A stretch of 24,303 nt of DNA. Source: Plakobranchus ocellatus. Lineage: Eukaryota > Mollusca > Gastropoda > Plakobranchidae. The stretch spans positions 1,134,168 through 1,158,470 of the forward strand of contig BLXT01007673.1 of NCBI GenBank assembly GCA_019648995.1. The letters are read 5' to 3'. Below the pieces are notes generated by a model. That model saw nothing but the letters and a program-made list of their open reading frames with translations, was not told where the DNA came from and searched no databases. The position numbers were made by a program, and so were the translations under genes. Below are positions 1 through 11,600 of the stretch, in pieces (position 1 is the stretch's first letter; each line of letters begins with the position of its first letter).

Positions 1-665
1 AAGACAGAAGTGATGGTAATCAGTCGCAAACAAGAATCCCCAAAATGTGATATATTCATCAATAAAGTTAAACTCAAACAAACATAAAAGTTCAAATATC
101 TAGGAACAATAATTTCAAACGATGGCAAAACAAACAGAGAAATATCAGCAAGAACTGCTCAGGCAAAGATCAACTTTCAAAAGATGAAAACAATCCTGAC
201 AAATAAACACATCTCCATCGAAACGAGGAAAAGAGCCCTCCAGTGCTACATAGAACCTGTTCTAATGTATGGATGCGAAGCATGGACAATCTCAAAGCAA
301 TTCAAAATAAACTAGAAGCAACAGAAATGTGGTTCCTTAGAAGAATGCTCCGGATACCTTGGACCACAAAGAAAACTAATGAGAGAGTTCTGAATGAAGC
401 TAATAAAAGAAGATCACTGGTCAGAACTATAAGGAAACATCATGCCACCTTTCTGGGCCACGTGATGAGAAGAGGAAAACTGGAACATTTGGTAACAACA
501 GGAAAGTTTGAAGGAAAAAGAAGCAGAGGAAGACAAAGGGAGAAGATAATGGATGGACTGGCCACATGGCTTGGACCTGGAAAAGTGTCAGATATACTGG
601 CCGCTGTCAAAGATAGGGATTTGTGGAGGGACATGATCGCCAACGCTTACAAGCAAGGCACTTGA
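1..665 (+). pseudogene. RTE-type LINE reverse transcriptase, C-terminal end, degenerate
   Basis: From base 1 frame 1 reads typical late-RT and C-terminal sequence: KFKYLGTIIS, then LQCYIEPVLMYGCEAW. The frame then shifts by one base near 300 into LEATEMWFLRRMLRIPWT, HHATFLGHVMRRGKLEHLV and DRDLWRDMIANAYKQGT, ending at a TGA. These blocks are the hallmark of the endonuclease-reverse transcriptase (RTE-like) LINEs common in invertebrates. An in-frame TAA at 85-87 also breaks it, so the copy is dead. The 5' part is outside the window. Confidence 0.85.
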
Positions 666-690
666 TGATGATGATGATGATGATGATGAA
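664..690 (+). repeat. TGA trinucleotide tail of the LINE
   Basis: About nine TGA units begin at the stop codon of the LINE ORF. RTE-type LINEs typically finish with a short tandem repeat rather than poly-A, with very little 3' UTR, so this marks the 3' end of the insertion. Confidence 0.75.
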
Positions 691-1319
691 TGAGTTTCAC
701 AAAAGGATTCGCTTGAATATTATGTTTAAATCATTTTTATTTTTATTTTAAAATTGTATGCTATGAAAATGTAAAATAAAGTTCTGGAACTTTAAAACTG
801 ATTTTCTCAAAACCGCATTTTCACACTTTTGTGTACAAAAACTTTGATATCTCAAAACTCAGCATCAAATTTGCCTTAAGAAAATGTATATACCTAAAAT
901 TCTCTTACTGATGACATATGGGCCTTTTTCCCAGGCACACACTCAAATTATATGCCAATTGTTCCCTCCCCAAGCCTGAACTTTTCCATAATTGTAGCTA
1001 TGGTGTGCTGCCATGCGCACCTTGCATTCAAAGTTCACAAATCAAACTGAAACACAAATGGCATTTCTATTCGGTTTTAAAATAAGAATTCACAAAGTAA
1101 ATTTCAAGGCCATATTGGTTTTGAACTTTTAATCCACCTGAGCGATAATAGCCCTCTTACCTTAAATTTAGGTAACAGGTCTATGACTGAAGGCAACATG
1201 TAAATTTACTTTCCTTCCGCCATCTTACATTTTTCTGTACACAGTATTTTGTTACTGCTTATCGATTTTCGTCTACATTTTACAAATTTATACCTTTCCA
1301 ACCTCTAACAACATAAAAA
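691..1319. other. Non-coding, AT-rich stretch
   Basis: No coding potential was recognised. It contains an AATAAA (775-780) shortly after the LINE end, which may be chance, and otherwise AT-rich sequence up to the ATG at 1320. Confidence 0.5.
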
Positions 1320-2034
1320 ATGGCTTCTGAAAACATAAAAGACCATAAATTTTTGGATTTTCTGGATTTGTCTGATTCGGAAATAGAAGAATGGATCCCC
1401 GACACTGACGAAGAGTGGGCTGTTACTAATGAAGAGGCCGATCCTGAACCAAATCACCCAGAGAGAAGGTGTGTAGATATATATCTAGGTTTAAATTTTG
1501 AAAGAAACTGAACTATAGATTCTAGATCTAATTTATATCTCCTAATTATGTGCACAACATATTTATTGTTTTATTGTGTTGGAAAATTAGGCATAATGAT
1601 CAACCATTCACCTTTGCTAGATCTAGGTCTAGATCTAAATCGAGATCTACAAGCAGGAAGTAGAGCAAGACATAAAATTATGTTTTAGATTCATGATTTT
1701 GGTGAGATCTAAGGAAATGTTGAAATTGATAAGGCTAGAAATTCACAATAATATGGTGAGTATGAACCATTCTAATTTTTCCTGATTCTAAATCCTTTTT
1801 TTTTTTTCTTTCTGATTCACTAGCAATGTGCCATGGAACAACAGTCATGTCACAGACCATGCCCCAGACCTGGATGTGTGAAGGCTAGCTGATATTGAGC
1901 CTACAACCCCTGTGCCCAATTTTGAACCTGTGAGAGGAGCTGATCTCCAACTTCCAGATTTACACACCAGGCAGGACCTGAAAAAATCACTTTCTTCAAG
2001 TTTGAACTTGTTTTTATTTTTTTTTTATGCTTGA
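1320..2034 (+). pseudogene. Unrecognised two-exon acidic candidate gene with a premature stop
   Basis: An ATG with good context (AAAAATGG) opens an acidic peptide including DLSDSEIEEWIPDTDEEW and EEADPEPNHPE. The uninterrupted frame is 63 codons, but a donor GTGTGT at 1469 fits phase 2. A strong acceptor (long T tract, then CACTAG) at 1823 continues the frame as NVPWNNSHVTDHAPDLDV to a TGA at 1879. Beyond this stop the same frame stays open through IEPTTPVPNFEPVRGADLQL to a stop at 2032. The phase match suggests a former exon pair. The acidic start could be the N-terminus of a piggyBac-like transposase-derived gene, but no catalytic region is visible, so the product is unknown. Confidence 0.35.
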
Positions 2035-3246
2035 TTTTCGAAATTTACACTGTCACTTCATGGGCATACCAAACACATCAAATGTGTATTTTTTGCTGTG
2101 GTTTGACTTTTTTCTTTTTCCACAGATATTGTTCTAAGTTAAAATAAATAGTTCATGATGTTTTCATCACAACTGAATTTTTTCCCTACTTTACATTTGT
2201 TGATGCATGCAATTTTTTCGTTTTCGGATTTGATTTTTTCTTTTAATTAAATGCACGTTGTTCTGAAAATACATAAAGTATGACAAAAATTTTACTCGAG
2301 AATGAATCTCCATTCAATTCTGCACAAAATGATGGGTAATATGACACAATAGCTTATTCCTATACAAAATAAGAGCCTATTAAAAAATACCACCACCATG
2401 CAAAATTGCAATAGCATGAAAATAATGGATTCATTGAGAGTTAACATAAGTCTAAGCTGCTTGAGTGTAAAGATAAAAAGATCCTTCGTTTTAGATCTTA
2501 ACTGAAGAAAAGTTGAAACAATCTAGGCCTATGTTTAAAAAAAAAAAAATTTTTTTATTGTAATCTGAATATATGGGAAACTAGTTATGATCTAAATTCA
2601 AACCTAATATTACTTTTACCCTTTAGATTATATTGTTTTTGATGTAGATTAGATTCTAGATCTACAGCAATTCTATTAATTCCATTACATTTTTCTTTTT
2701 AACCTTGATCAACAGCTGATTCCTGGCCATTCTAGCGATCAAAACCAATGCCTGCATTTGAATTATGGATTCTGTAGGCCTATGGCAAACAGAAATCTTA
2801 TCGACTGGGATATTCTGTTTGCTTCATTCTATGTACCATAATTCAAAATTCAAGAACAAAAAGTAGCAATACTGAAGGTGCTAATCAAGGGATCAAAGTG
2901 GACTTGACTGTAAGAAATGAAAAGTTAAAAAACATTTCCTTCCATATAATTACAGTTATCGCTAGAGTTCATGGTCCAGGAAATACAATGGCAACTTCTT
3001 GCTGCTGTGTTTCAAATTAAAAAAAAAAATTATTAAGAGCAGTTAGTTTTATGAATTTCCATCCTATATTATCTAAGACTAACAATCAAAATATTAGCAA
3101 TAGACACTTGCTGGACAGGAATTTGGTTTAAAAAGGAAAAAAAAAAGCAATAACAACAAGCCCCCTTTCCCTCCCCCCCCCCCCCCAAAATTTTTTAGGT
3201 AAATATTGAAAAAAAAAAGCTTGGGATCCAGACAATACCAGAAAGT

Positions 3247-3278
3247 TGACCTCTAATGAGCAACATACCTAGAGGTCA
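3247..3278. repeat. Short inverted repeat TGACCTCTA / TAGAGGTCA
   Basis: Nine-base perfect arms (3247-3255 and 3270-3278) flank a 14-base loop. Each arm contains an AGGTCA nuclear-receptor half-site, here arranged as an everted pair. This may be chance. Confidence 0.4.
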
Positions 3279-3456
3279 CACCTCAAAAGGAGAATTTTAC
3301 AGGGAGGAACGTGTACAGTTGCCATGCTCCTTCACAATTATCTCATCAGGGATGTAAATGGCATTTTCAAAAATTCTCTGAAAATCAATTGCAGGGGTCC
3401 AGGGCTGCATAGGCCCTGGTGGAGTCTAGTGGCAATGCCCCTTTTAGAAGGTATAT

Positions 3457-3487
3457 GGGGGGGGGGGGGGGGGGGGGGGNNNGGGGG
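3457..3487 (+). other. Poly-G run with a three-N assembly gap
   Basis: There are 23 G, then NNN at 3480-3482, then five more G. Real length is unknown; the gap is probably a sequencing or assembly artefact at a homopolymer. A small hairpin (CCAGGGC at 3399, GCCCTGG at 3413) lies just before it. Confidence 0.9.
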
Positions 3488-3599
3488 TGCACCGCGCCCA
3501 AGCCCGCGGAAGAAAAATGAATGAACAAATTTTCACTAATTACAGCTAAATAATTGGCCTTTCCTGAGCATGTCTTATGGTGGATTAAACAGCAATCTG

Positions 3600-3870
3600 A
3601 AAAGTTACTTTTTAGATCTAGAATTAGATCAAACCTAGATCTAGTTAAAATCTCAATATAGATTAGTAAAGATTCATTTTATCTATATCTAGAATTCTAG
3701 ACTTATATACATTATCTAGAATCTCTTGGTTTAGTTTAAGAGGATCTGGATTTAGAAACAACTAAGTCAGAGATTGAGATCTGGACAAGAATCTAGATCT
3801 AGCTATCTACTTCTTCACCATAGATTTCACAATGAGACAACACTAGAATCTAGATCTAGCTAATGGACTC
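3600..3870. repeat. AGATCT/TCTAGA-rich patch
   Basis: This stretch contains repeated overlapping AGATCT and TCTAGA words, such as TCTAGATCTAGC, near 3615, 3645, 3790 and 3850. Similar patches occur near 1620-1650, 2645-2665 and 14878-14932. It looks like a decayed simple repeat or dispersed family. Confidence 0.5.
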
Positions 3871-4705
3871 TTTTCTTGTGGTAAGACCTCGTAGCAAAGC
3901 AGTTTATGATAAATAGGCCTAGTTCAATAACCGATGAAAACATAAAATTACCTCTGACGAAGAATTTTAGCCTAGGCTACGTTACCCATCAAAGCCAATT
4001 GTTTAGAACTTCCTGCAGATAGACCAGAGCCTACTTGCGCCTAGCATTATCCACCAGGCCCTCAATTCTATTCAATTCACACATAGGTAAGTTCACTTCC
4101 AGTACACAACTAAGTTGTGAAATTAGCATCCGAGATTTTTTTCTGAACCTCTGGGAATTTGCGGACCTATTCATTCTTATCTTTTCAGCAATTTTTCTCT
4201 GGAAATTCTGATGGTTGAATAGACTACTACTATTTTCAGAAAAGTATGGGCCTGGACCAAGTTCCAACCGTGGAAATATGAGTAATCAACAACATTTATG
4301 TGCATTAGGCCTATAATACATTAGTTTAAAGGGCTTTCGGTAGTATATCCTTATTGTAATAATAATTTATTCTAACAGTGATTGGACAGCACTAAATATG
4401 ACATAAAGGAAAGAGAGTTAAACATTACAAAAACATGCTTTGTAGTGAGAAAATCTGAAATCAGAGAAAAACTGAGCTCTTTACATCCCTGTCTCATTAG
4501 ACCTACTGAGTGGGCCAATGTTCAACATCATTTAAAATCTATTTGGTTGATTCCCAGGAGATGTTCAAGAGAACACTATTGAGCATCTTATAAATATTTA
4601 AAAACATTGCTAAAACAGAAGTATAGAGGAACCCGGATTAAATTTAAAGCAACGATTAAATCACAAATTGGTTATTGGATTAAATCTCAAAGTTTTAATC
4701 ATTAC

Positions 4706-4818
4706 CTTAATATCTTTTATGCCTGGATGTAAAGGGAGAAGAGGTCGGTCTTTTGAATTTGGAATGATGGCATCCGGTGGAGTGCAGTCAACAGAATCTG
4801 GCTTACTTCTTTTTTTGT
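4706..4818 (-). CDS. CLUH: CLUH coding exon 5
   Basis: The exon has 113 bases and completes 38 codons: [20 protein letters not shown] then [18 protein letters not shown]. The acceptor is CTCTCAAG and the donor GTAATG. The VDCTPP motif and a Lys-rich start match the vertebrate sequence between the N-terminal domain and the central CLU region (remembered as KRKKKG..IDCTPPEYI). It ends on a codon boundary. The next exon, expected to open near VLTMSGWNPPP, was searched for by eye between 1 and 4705 and not found, so the 3' intron is at least 4.7 kb or the assembly is incomplete here. Confidence 0.9.
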
Positions 4819-5566
4819 CTTGAGAGTTGCAAAAAAAGGAAGTAGTTCAACTTTTCCCATATAAAAGTATTGTTAGCTATTCAAACTAATATATTTTAAA
4901 TAAATATCTATTTAAAAACAAATTGAATATCATTTGTATCAAAGGAAGCAAAATGATTCTCGGAGACGAATGCCTGGAAGAAAGTTATGACAAATGGTTA
5001 AGAATTAAGAAAATGAACGAAACTTTGGAGATTGGCAACCATAGGTAGAAAATCATAAAAATTCTGAATCCATGAGAGAAAAAATGTGTTTTCATTTAAA
5101 ATGTTCATGCAGAATACTCAGGCAATCAATTACTAATTGCACTTTTGTACATGTCTTTATTTCTATATAGATATATTTTTTTCCAGTAAAAAATGTATAC
5201 TTGCAAAACAAAATGTGAGGGTAACTATGCCAAACTGTATTGCATGTACTAAACTATTACTTGATTATTATAATTTAATTTTTTTTTTTTTACCTAGAAT
5301 ATCCCCCATAGTGATGGTGTTGAGAAAAGAGAGAGAGGAACAATCCACTCCATTATAGGAATCAGCTTGATCCACAGACTTCATAAGGTCTCGTACGTGG
5401 CGGACATGGATTCTGGCTTCTCTCACAGTGTAAGGCTCTAGAAAAGAGAAAGCCACACATCAAAAGATAGTCATACAAGAAAGCCAACATATTTCATAAA
5501 GAGAGGGAGGGAGGGAAGGAAAGAGAGAGAGAGAGAGAGGGAGGAAAAAGCAGACAAAAAAAAAAA

Positions 5567-5619
<53 letters not shown>

Positions 5620-8600
5620 ATTGAAAAGAAAAATGACAAATAGGAAAACAAGAAGAAAAAATTTTGGAACAAGAACAAAAGAATTGCACACAAAGATTTC
5701 AAAAAGGCAATGCAGACCTTCAACTACTTTAATAGTAGAACCCTCCTTCAGACCCTCAATAGACTTGAGCTCAGAGAAATTATCCAGGGTTTGTCCATCT
5801 AGCTGTAGGGAGAAGCAGGTGCGCTGGCATGTATCTTCACGGTCCATCAATACCTGATGTATCTCTTGTACAAGCTCCATGGAACTTACCTTAATTATGA
5901 AGAAAACATCAAAGTGCATTGGGATTATTGAACGTACATAGGCACATTTTATGAACGGGACCACCACTTGTATCTAATTATGAATTCTGATATACTTTAC
6001 ACAGCCATTTATGATCCAAGTCAAATTAATTTTTGTTAACATAAGTAAAAATACCACACATAAAAAAAAAATGAATTTTTGCAAAAAAGCCTTCAATCAA
6101 GTCTTCAATAGCTGATTCTACAGTTTTCCTTCATCTGGCACTTATACAAGTGCTCTTTGTACAACAACATAAATAAAAATGACCTGACACTAATAAAAGT
6201 AAAATTTAACAATCAAAACCTAAGCTATTGCTATTAATATCTAATTTAATATTGATACTTATGAAGATACTTGGTTACTGACACCTTACTCAATACCATT
6301 GTAAAACACTTTCTGCACCATTAAGCTCCCTTTATTCTGAAAAACAATGCTAAGTTGCAAAACAAACTAAAAAAAAAAAAAAGAATATGAAAGGAAACGA
6401 AAGGGGATAGATATGCTGAAATAACGGTCTCAGCACAATTTTTTTTTTTTTTGGCTTATAAAAAACAAAATAATACAAAAAAGCAACAAACCACACTGAT
6501 ACCCTAGCATTTCCAAGAAATTATAAAACTGTCAATCTGAGTTGGCTTTAAAAAAGCTGTGGCATTAAGGGAAAAAATGCAATAAATAAAGCAGAAATAA
6601 AAAACCTCATTGTAAATGCCTTTTGCTTGTACAGGCCTGGTATTTAACCCGTTTTGATATAAGATGCTATTAATGGAGTTTGCCTCAATTTTATTCCATG
6701 AACATTTGGAAAGAAAAATTTTTAAATTCAGTAATTCGTGCTTAGGGCCACAGAAAGTTCAGCAATAAAAAGTGACATTTGCAAATGGTATATGCTAGTG
6801 GGCAAACAACTTATTTTATGCTTTTTTTTTTTTTTGGTTGCTTTGGTTATACTATACTATATATGAAGAATGTTAGAGATAAGTACACATGACACTATTT
6901 TAAAACTCCATAAAAAAAACACATTGGCAGGTCCCTATGAGCATGGCATTAGCAACTGTCTTTATAGAAATCAATTTATTTTTTCCTCCTTTCTTTAAAA
7001 TAAAATGTTCTGATATTCTTTTCTAAAAAAAATGTTTGAATGGCCACTAATTTTTGTTGTGATTTAAGCATTTTATTCTTTGCAAAGAGCAAAAAAACGT
7101 AATGATTGGGAAGTATACTTACCTTTTCTTCACATTGCTCATTATTTGCACAAAGAGTAGTTACAATAGAAAAAAAAAAGAAAACTTTTTTCCTCTTCTT
7201 TCAAATATTTCCAATGTAGATTACAAGGCATAAATCGATCCAACTTAAAATGTTTATGTTCATTTTGTTTATTGACTTTAGCTCTGCTTTCAACACAATA
7301 ATTCCACAAAAACTCTATGATAAATTATTACTTGAACTAAATTTGCCTGTGAAATTATGTAATTGGATACTTGATTTTCTGTTGAATCGCCCACAAGTAG
7401 TTAAAATTGGCAAAAATATATCATCATCTATAACGCTTAACACTGGAACTACTCAAGGCTGTCCACTGTCACCAAAATTGTATTCTATCTTCACGAATGA
7501 TTGTAAGGCTGTCATGCCAGGATGTAGTGTAATCAAATTTGCTGATGATACCACTGTCACAGGATTAATTCTTCACAATGATGAATCTAATTTTCGAAAA
7601 CAAATTGATTTGATTGTAAACTGGTGTAGTAAAAACAACTTACATCTTAATGTAGATAAAACTAAAGAAATAATTGTTGATTTTCGCCACGGTGAGACGC
7701 CTCCTCCTCCTCTACTTATTCATGGTGCAACTGTAGAACGTGTGCCTTCTTTTAAATTCTTAGGGACTCACGTTTCTGACAAACTAACGTGGGATATCAA
7801 TCTAGATAATATTGTCAAAAAAGCCAGGCAGAGACTTTATTTCCTGAGAAAACTGAAATCCTTTGATGTGGGCGGTGATATTTTGATTAATTTCTACAGA
7901 GCGACAATTGAAAGTGTTCTAACCTTATCTATTACCGTCTGGTTCGGTGGCGCCTCAAAAGCAAGCTTGGGTAAATTAGAGTCAATTATCAGACTTGCAG
8001 AAAAAATCATTAACGTTAAACTTCCATCTCTTGAGGAGATTTATATTAGGAGATTGACGGGGAAAACTAAAAAGATCATGAAAGATTTAACTCATCCTGC
8101 TGCCAAATATTTTGTGTTTTTGCCACACAGTCGGCGCCTAAGAGCCTTTAAAGGCAGTAAGCGTTTTTTGAATAGTTTTTTTTCTCAAGCTGTGAAACAA
8201 TTCAATAACCAACGATTGAAGATTGTAAAAGATGGCTTCTAACATAATATGTTTGTATCTCATTATATTTTATGTTAGGCACTTTTTTCACTCCATTGTT
8301 TGCATGTATCGTAAAAATTATGTTTGTTGTATTTTACAATGCGAGAGACACAATACGGAGTATTTCTAATGTGCTTTTTACGTATGTTGACTGAATAAAG
8401 AATAAAATAAATAAAAAATAAAATGCTTTATCATATCAAGCTGTCACTATTACGAAGTTTGTAAATTGAAATATTATGAAAGTTTGATTCCCAAATGGCA
8501 AGGTCTTCAAAATGTAAAGCAAAATCAAAACAAAAATAAAATTTATAATAGAAGTTGTGCAATAACCTACAGGCAATTCAAACATGTCCAGGCCGGGGGC

Positions 8601-11600
8601 TGCAATTTTAACATTGAAGCCAGTGTCCTGAATAAGAAGAACCTCCTTATCTGTCTCAATCTCCCCATTTTCCTTCTCTCCGTTATCTTCTTTCTTTCCA
8701 TCTTTCTCCTCTTCCACAGTCTCCACACTTTGTCGATCCAGAACAATTGTTTTCATGGTCTCTGAAAAATGAAAATGATATTCATTTAGAGCTTTAAACT
8801 ATCTACATGTTTTTGAAGCTAATTAAAAAAAATCACTATTTGAAAGATACTTTAGTAGCTTGAAAAAAATCTCTTTGAAAGCCAAAATTCAAATTGTTAT
8901 AAAATCTATGGCTAGCATCTAACTGAAAAAATGAAATATTGAAAATGGTGAGGTTAAGACAAAGTTCAATAGTCACTTAAAATTTCCTGGATTTAAAAAC
9001 CAAGCAATCCATTTAAAATAAATATGGAAGCGAGGATATGCATACAAGTGACAACAGTTTTGAACAATCTTTAGATAAACTTTATTTGAGCCCATTTCAT
9101 TTTCAAAAAAGATTCTTCATATCCCTACAGCCTGGGATAGCTTTTCCTAATGCCAGGATATCTTGATTCTGGGGTATTTTTCTTTAGCTGTCTTTTATTT
9201 TTCTCTGCAATTTTGTCTAAGGTGAAGGTTTGGTTTTCGTACATATATAGCCTGTCCAGAACAAAGTGATCTCAGGCTCTCAGGCCCTTCATCAGGCCAG
9301 GGTGCCAGTGGCAGAGCTTGTACCCGTTACAGAAGGGTCCCTGCTATAGTTCAATTAATATTTTCAATATTTGTTGCTTTTTTGGGGTTTTTTTTTTTTA
9401 TGTTCAACAGATGCTTAGGATATGAAAGATCCACCTTGTACAATAAATTGAACTTTATTTGAGAAGGCTCAATACATAAAACAAAACATTGCCTAATCCC
9501 ATTTTATGTGTAAGAGAGAGATGCCTTAAGAAATATACATTATATGTCTTCAAGCTGAAAAAATTTTTGGTTGGAAGACAAAACTGCCCAATCCAAGCAT
9601 GTGCAAATAATAAATCTTAGAAACAAAAGGATGGTTCATTTAAGGAGAATTGTCTAATTGAGCATATTTTCAGCTCTTGAATATACACTACTATAACATT
9701 TAATAAAACAACCAACAAAAGACACGGAGAAAGACCTGAATCAATATACCCAATGGTTAATTTCTCTATTAGTTTGTGGAAACAGGTACAAATCAAACAA
9801 GCCTCAAGAATTTGGAACTCAGAGCACAAATCACTGCTTGAAACACATTTAATGAGAGGCAAGGCAACTGCATAATCTTGGGGAGCTTCAGAAAGACAAG
9901 AAGTTTGAAGGGAGACTGCATTTCTTTTTACCAGATTAACCTTGCCTCAGGTGGCAAAGATCAAACATCATGCTGTTAAATCCCTCAAGGAACTTTGGCA
10001 CATTATTGATTTGAACTTTCTTCTATTAATAAATAGTTTTGTCAGATTAAACGTGTTTTTATCATACAACTTAAACTTTGTTTAGTTCCAGTATAGTACA
10101 CAAGAGAATGAAAGTTAATTCTTTTTTAAAACATTTTCTCTCTCAATACCCAATAAATGGAAAAAAGTTACACATATTAAAAAAAATGACTGAACACAAG
10201 GTCTTTAATGGAGATGATGCATTATCAGGGAATAAAAAGTTAAACAATCAATAATCCCCAGTAAAGATTTCTTAGAGCACAAAACAACTACTTCTGTAAC
10301 TACAGCATTGCCAAATTGGCAATAACATCTTGAATTTTAAATCATAAAAGCAGTTATATCGATGAGTTAAAGAACTTGGAAAAGTAGGCTTTCTTTTAAT
10401 TTCCTTTATTTAATTTTTAAACCTCGCGCCGTATCAGCTGAGCACATTTGACATAAAACATTTAGGATCCCTGCTGTGCTGAGACTTCAGCCTAGCTATG
10501 ATACAGTATGCTTTGCAATTTGAGACATAAGGATGCAAAGTAGAAAAATGCAACAAAAATAACAATAACAAACAAAACAAAAAAAAAAAAAAAAAAACAG
10601 AAAAATTTCAATTATTTTTCAAATCACACGGATTTAAAATTTTATCAAGGCTTACATAATAAATGTTAATTCAGTTATGCTAATGATTCATTAGGAAAAG
10701 TTTATGAGCTAGGGCCTACATTGATTTTAATTTTAAACTGAACACCATCAGCACTCATGTAACATGGAAACCTGATTTAATCGTGAACAAACCATGTGTT
10801 AAAGGAGATTCAAAATTATAACTGATCAGTGATCGACTTTCAATGACCTTGCAATGTGATCTTATCAAGGACAATTTGGGCCTAATAACAATCATTTCTG
10901 GTTATCAAAGTTCATAAAACAAAGCCTTACAACTAAATTTTGTGAATTGTATTATGTTGTGCAACAAGGCCACATGATCACGATCGATCTAAATTTCAGG
11001 CTTTTTTTTTTAATTGTAAAATATGTCTGATTGGATAGCTATTTCTTTGTAATCAAAATCTAAACTTAATTAGAATTGGGTGTTGCTGATAACACATTGT
11101 CTCAAAAGGACTGTTGGATAAATAAATAAAATTAAAGAGTGGAAAAAGAAAAAGTTACAATTAGCAGCAGTAGTGATGCTGACTACAGTTACAATTGGAA
11201 AAGACTTCCATACAAAGACGATGCTTTTATGAAAAGCATAGACAAAAAATAACACAAAAAGGTTGAGGGACGTAAAAAAAAATATTTTAAAGGATTTGAC
11301 CGCTGTGTGCATCAAGAATACAGGAAAGATATTCACTTAATTAATCAGAAAAACACAGAATAAATGAACCAACTCCTCTGCTCTTTTTTTTTTCGTTTGA
11401 CACAGTTGCTATCGCAACTGTATGCATACTGATCAATGAGCATAAGTTTAAATTGTAATGTTATTTAGACCTTCTTTGATTTGTTTTATCTAGCTAAATC
11501 TTGATACAAGCCCATCTTCTTTCCTTGAATAGGTTTGAAACCAAAAAAAATCCACTTATAGTAAAAGACTGAGTTGATATTTAAGTACTAAATCTGTAGA

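Larger units (their letters stand above)
2035..4705. other. Non-coding sequence to the left of CLUH exon 5, rich in AGATCT/TCTAGA
   Basis: No conserved protein was recognised on either strand. It contains homopolymer runs (A/T at 2537-2559, C at 3173-3186, G at 3457-3487 with a gap), many AGATCT and TCTAGA words and several TAGGCCTA-like words. An open frame at 4031-4267 on the minus strand has a basic patch but resembles nothing known. It is probably CLUH intron 5. Confidence 0.5.

Noticed and set aside
664..690. TGA repeats as an independent microsatellite
   Set aside because: They start exactly at the LINE stop codon, as RTE tails do, so they belong to the element.
4031..4267. 78-codon minus-strand ORF with a basic patch
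   Set aside because: It does not match the expected CLUH exon 6, has no recognisable domain, and lacks clear splice signals that would join CLUH exon 5 in phase 0.
5460..5967. Minus-strand ORFs of up to 157 codons with poly-Phe
   Set aside because: They combine real CLUH exon 3 with intron homopolymer translation; the exon borders explain the true coding part.
8436..8570. Extension of the minus-strand ORF beyond CLUH exon 2 (hydrophobic tail)
   Set aside because: It follows a GTAGGT donor and breaks the conserved [12 protein letters not shown] join, so it is intron.
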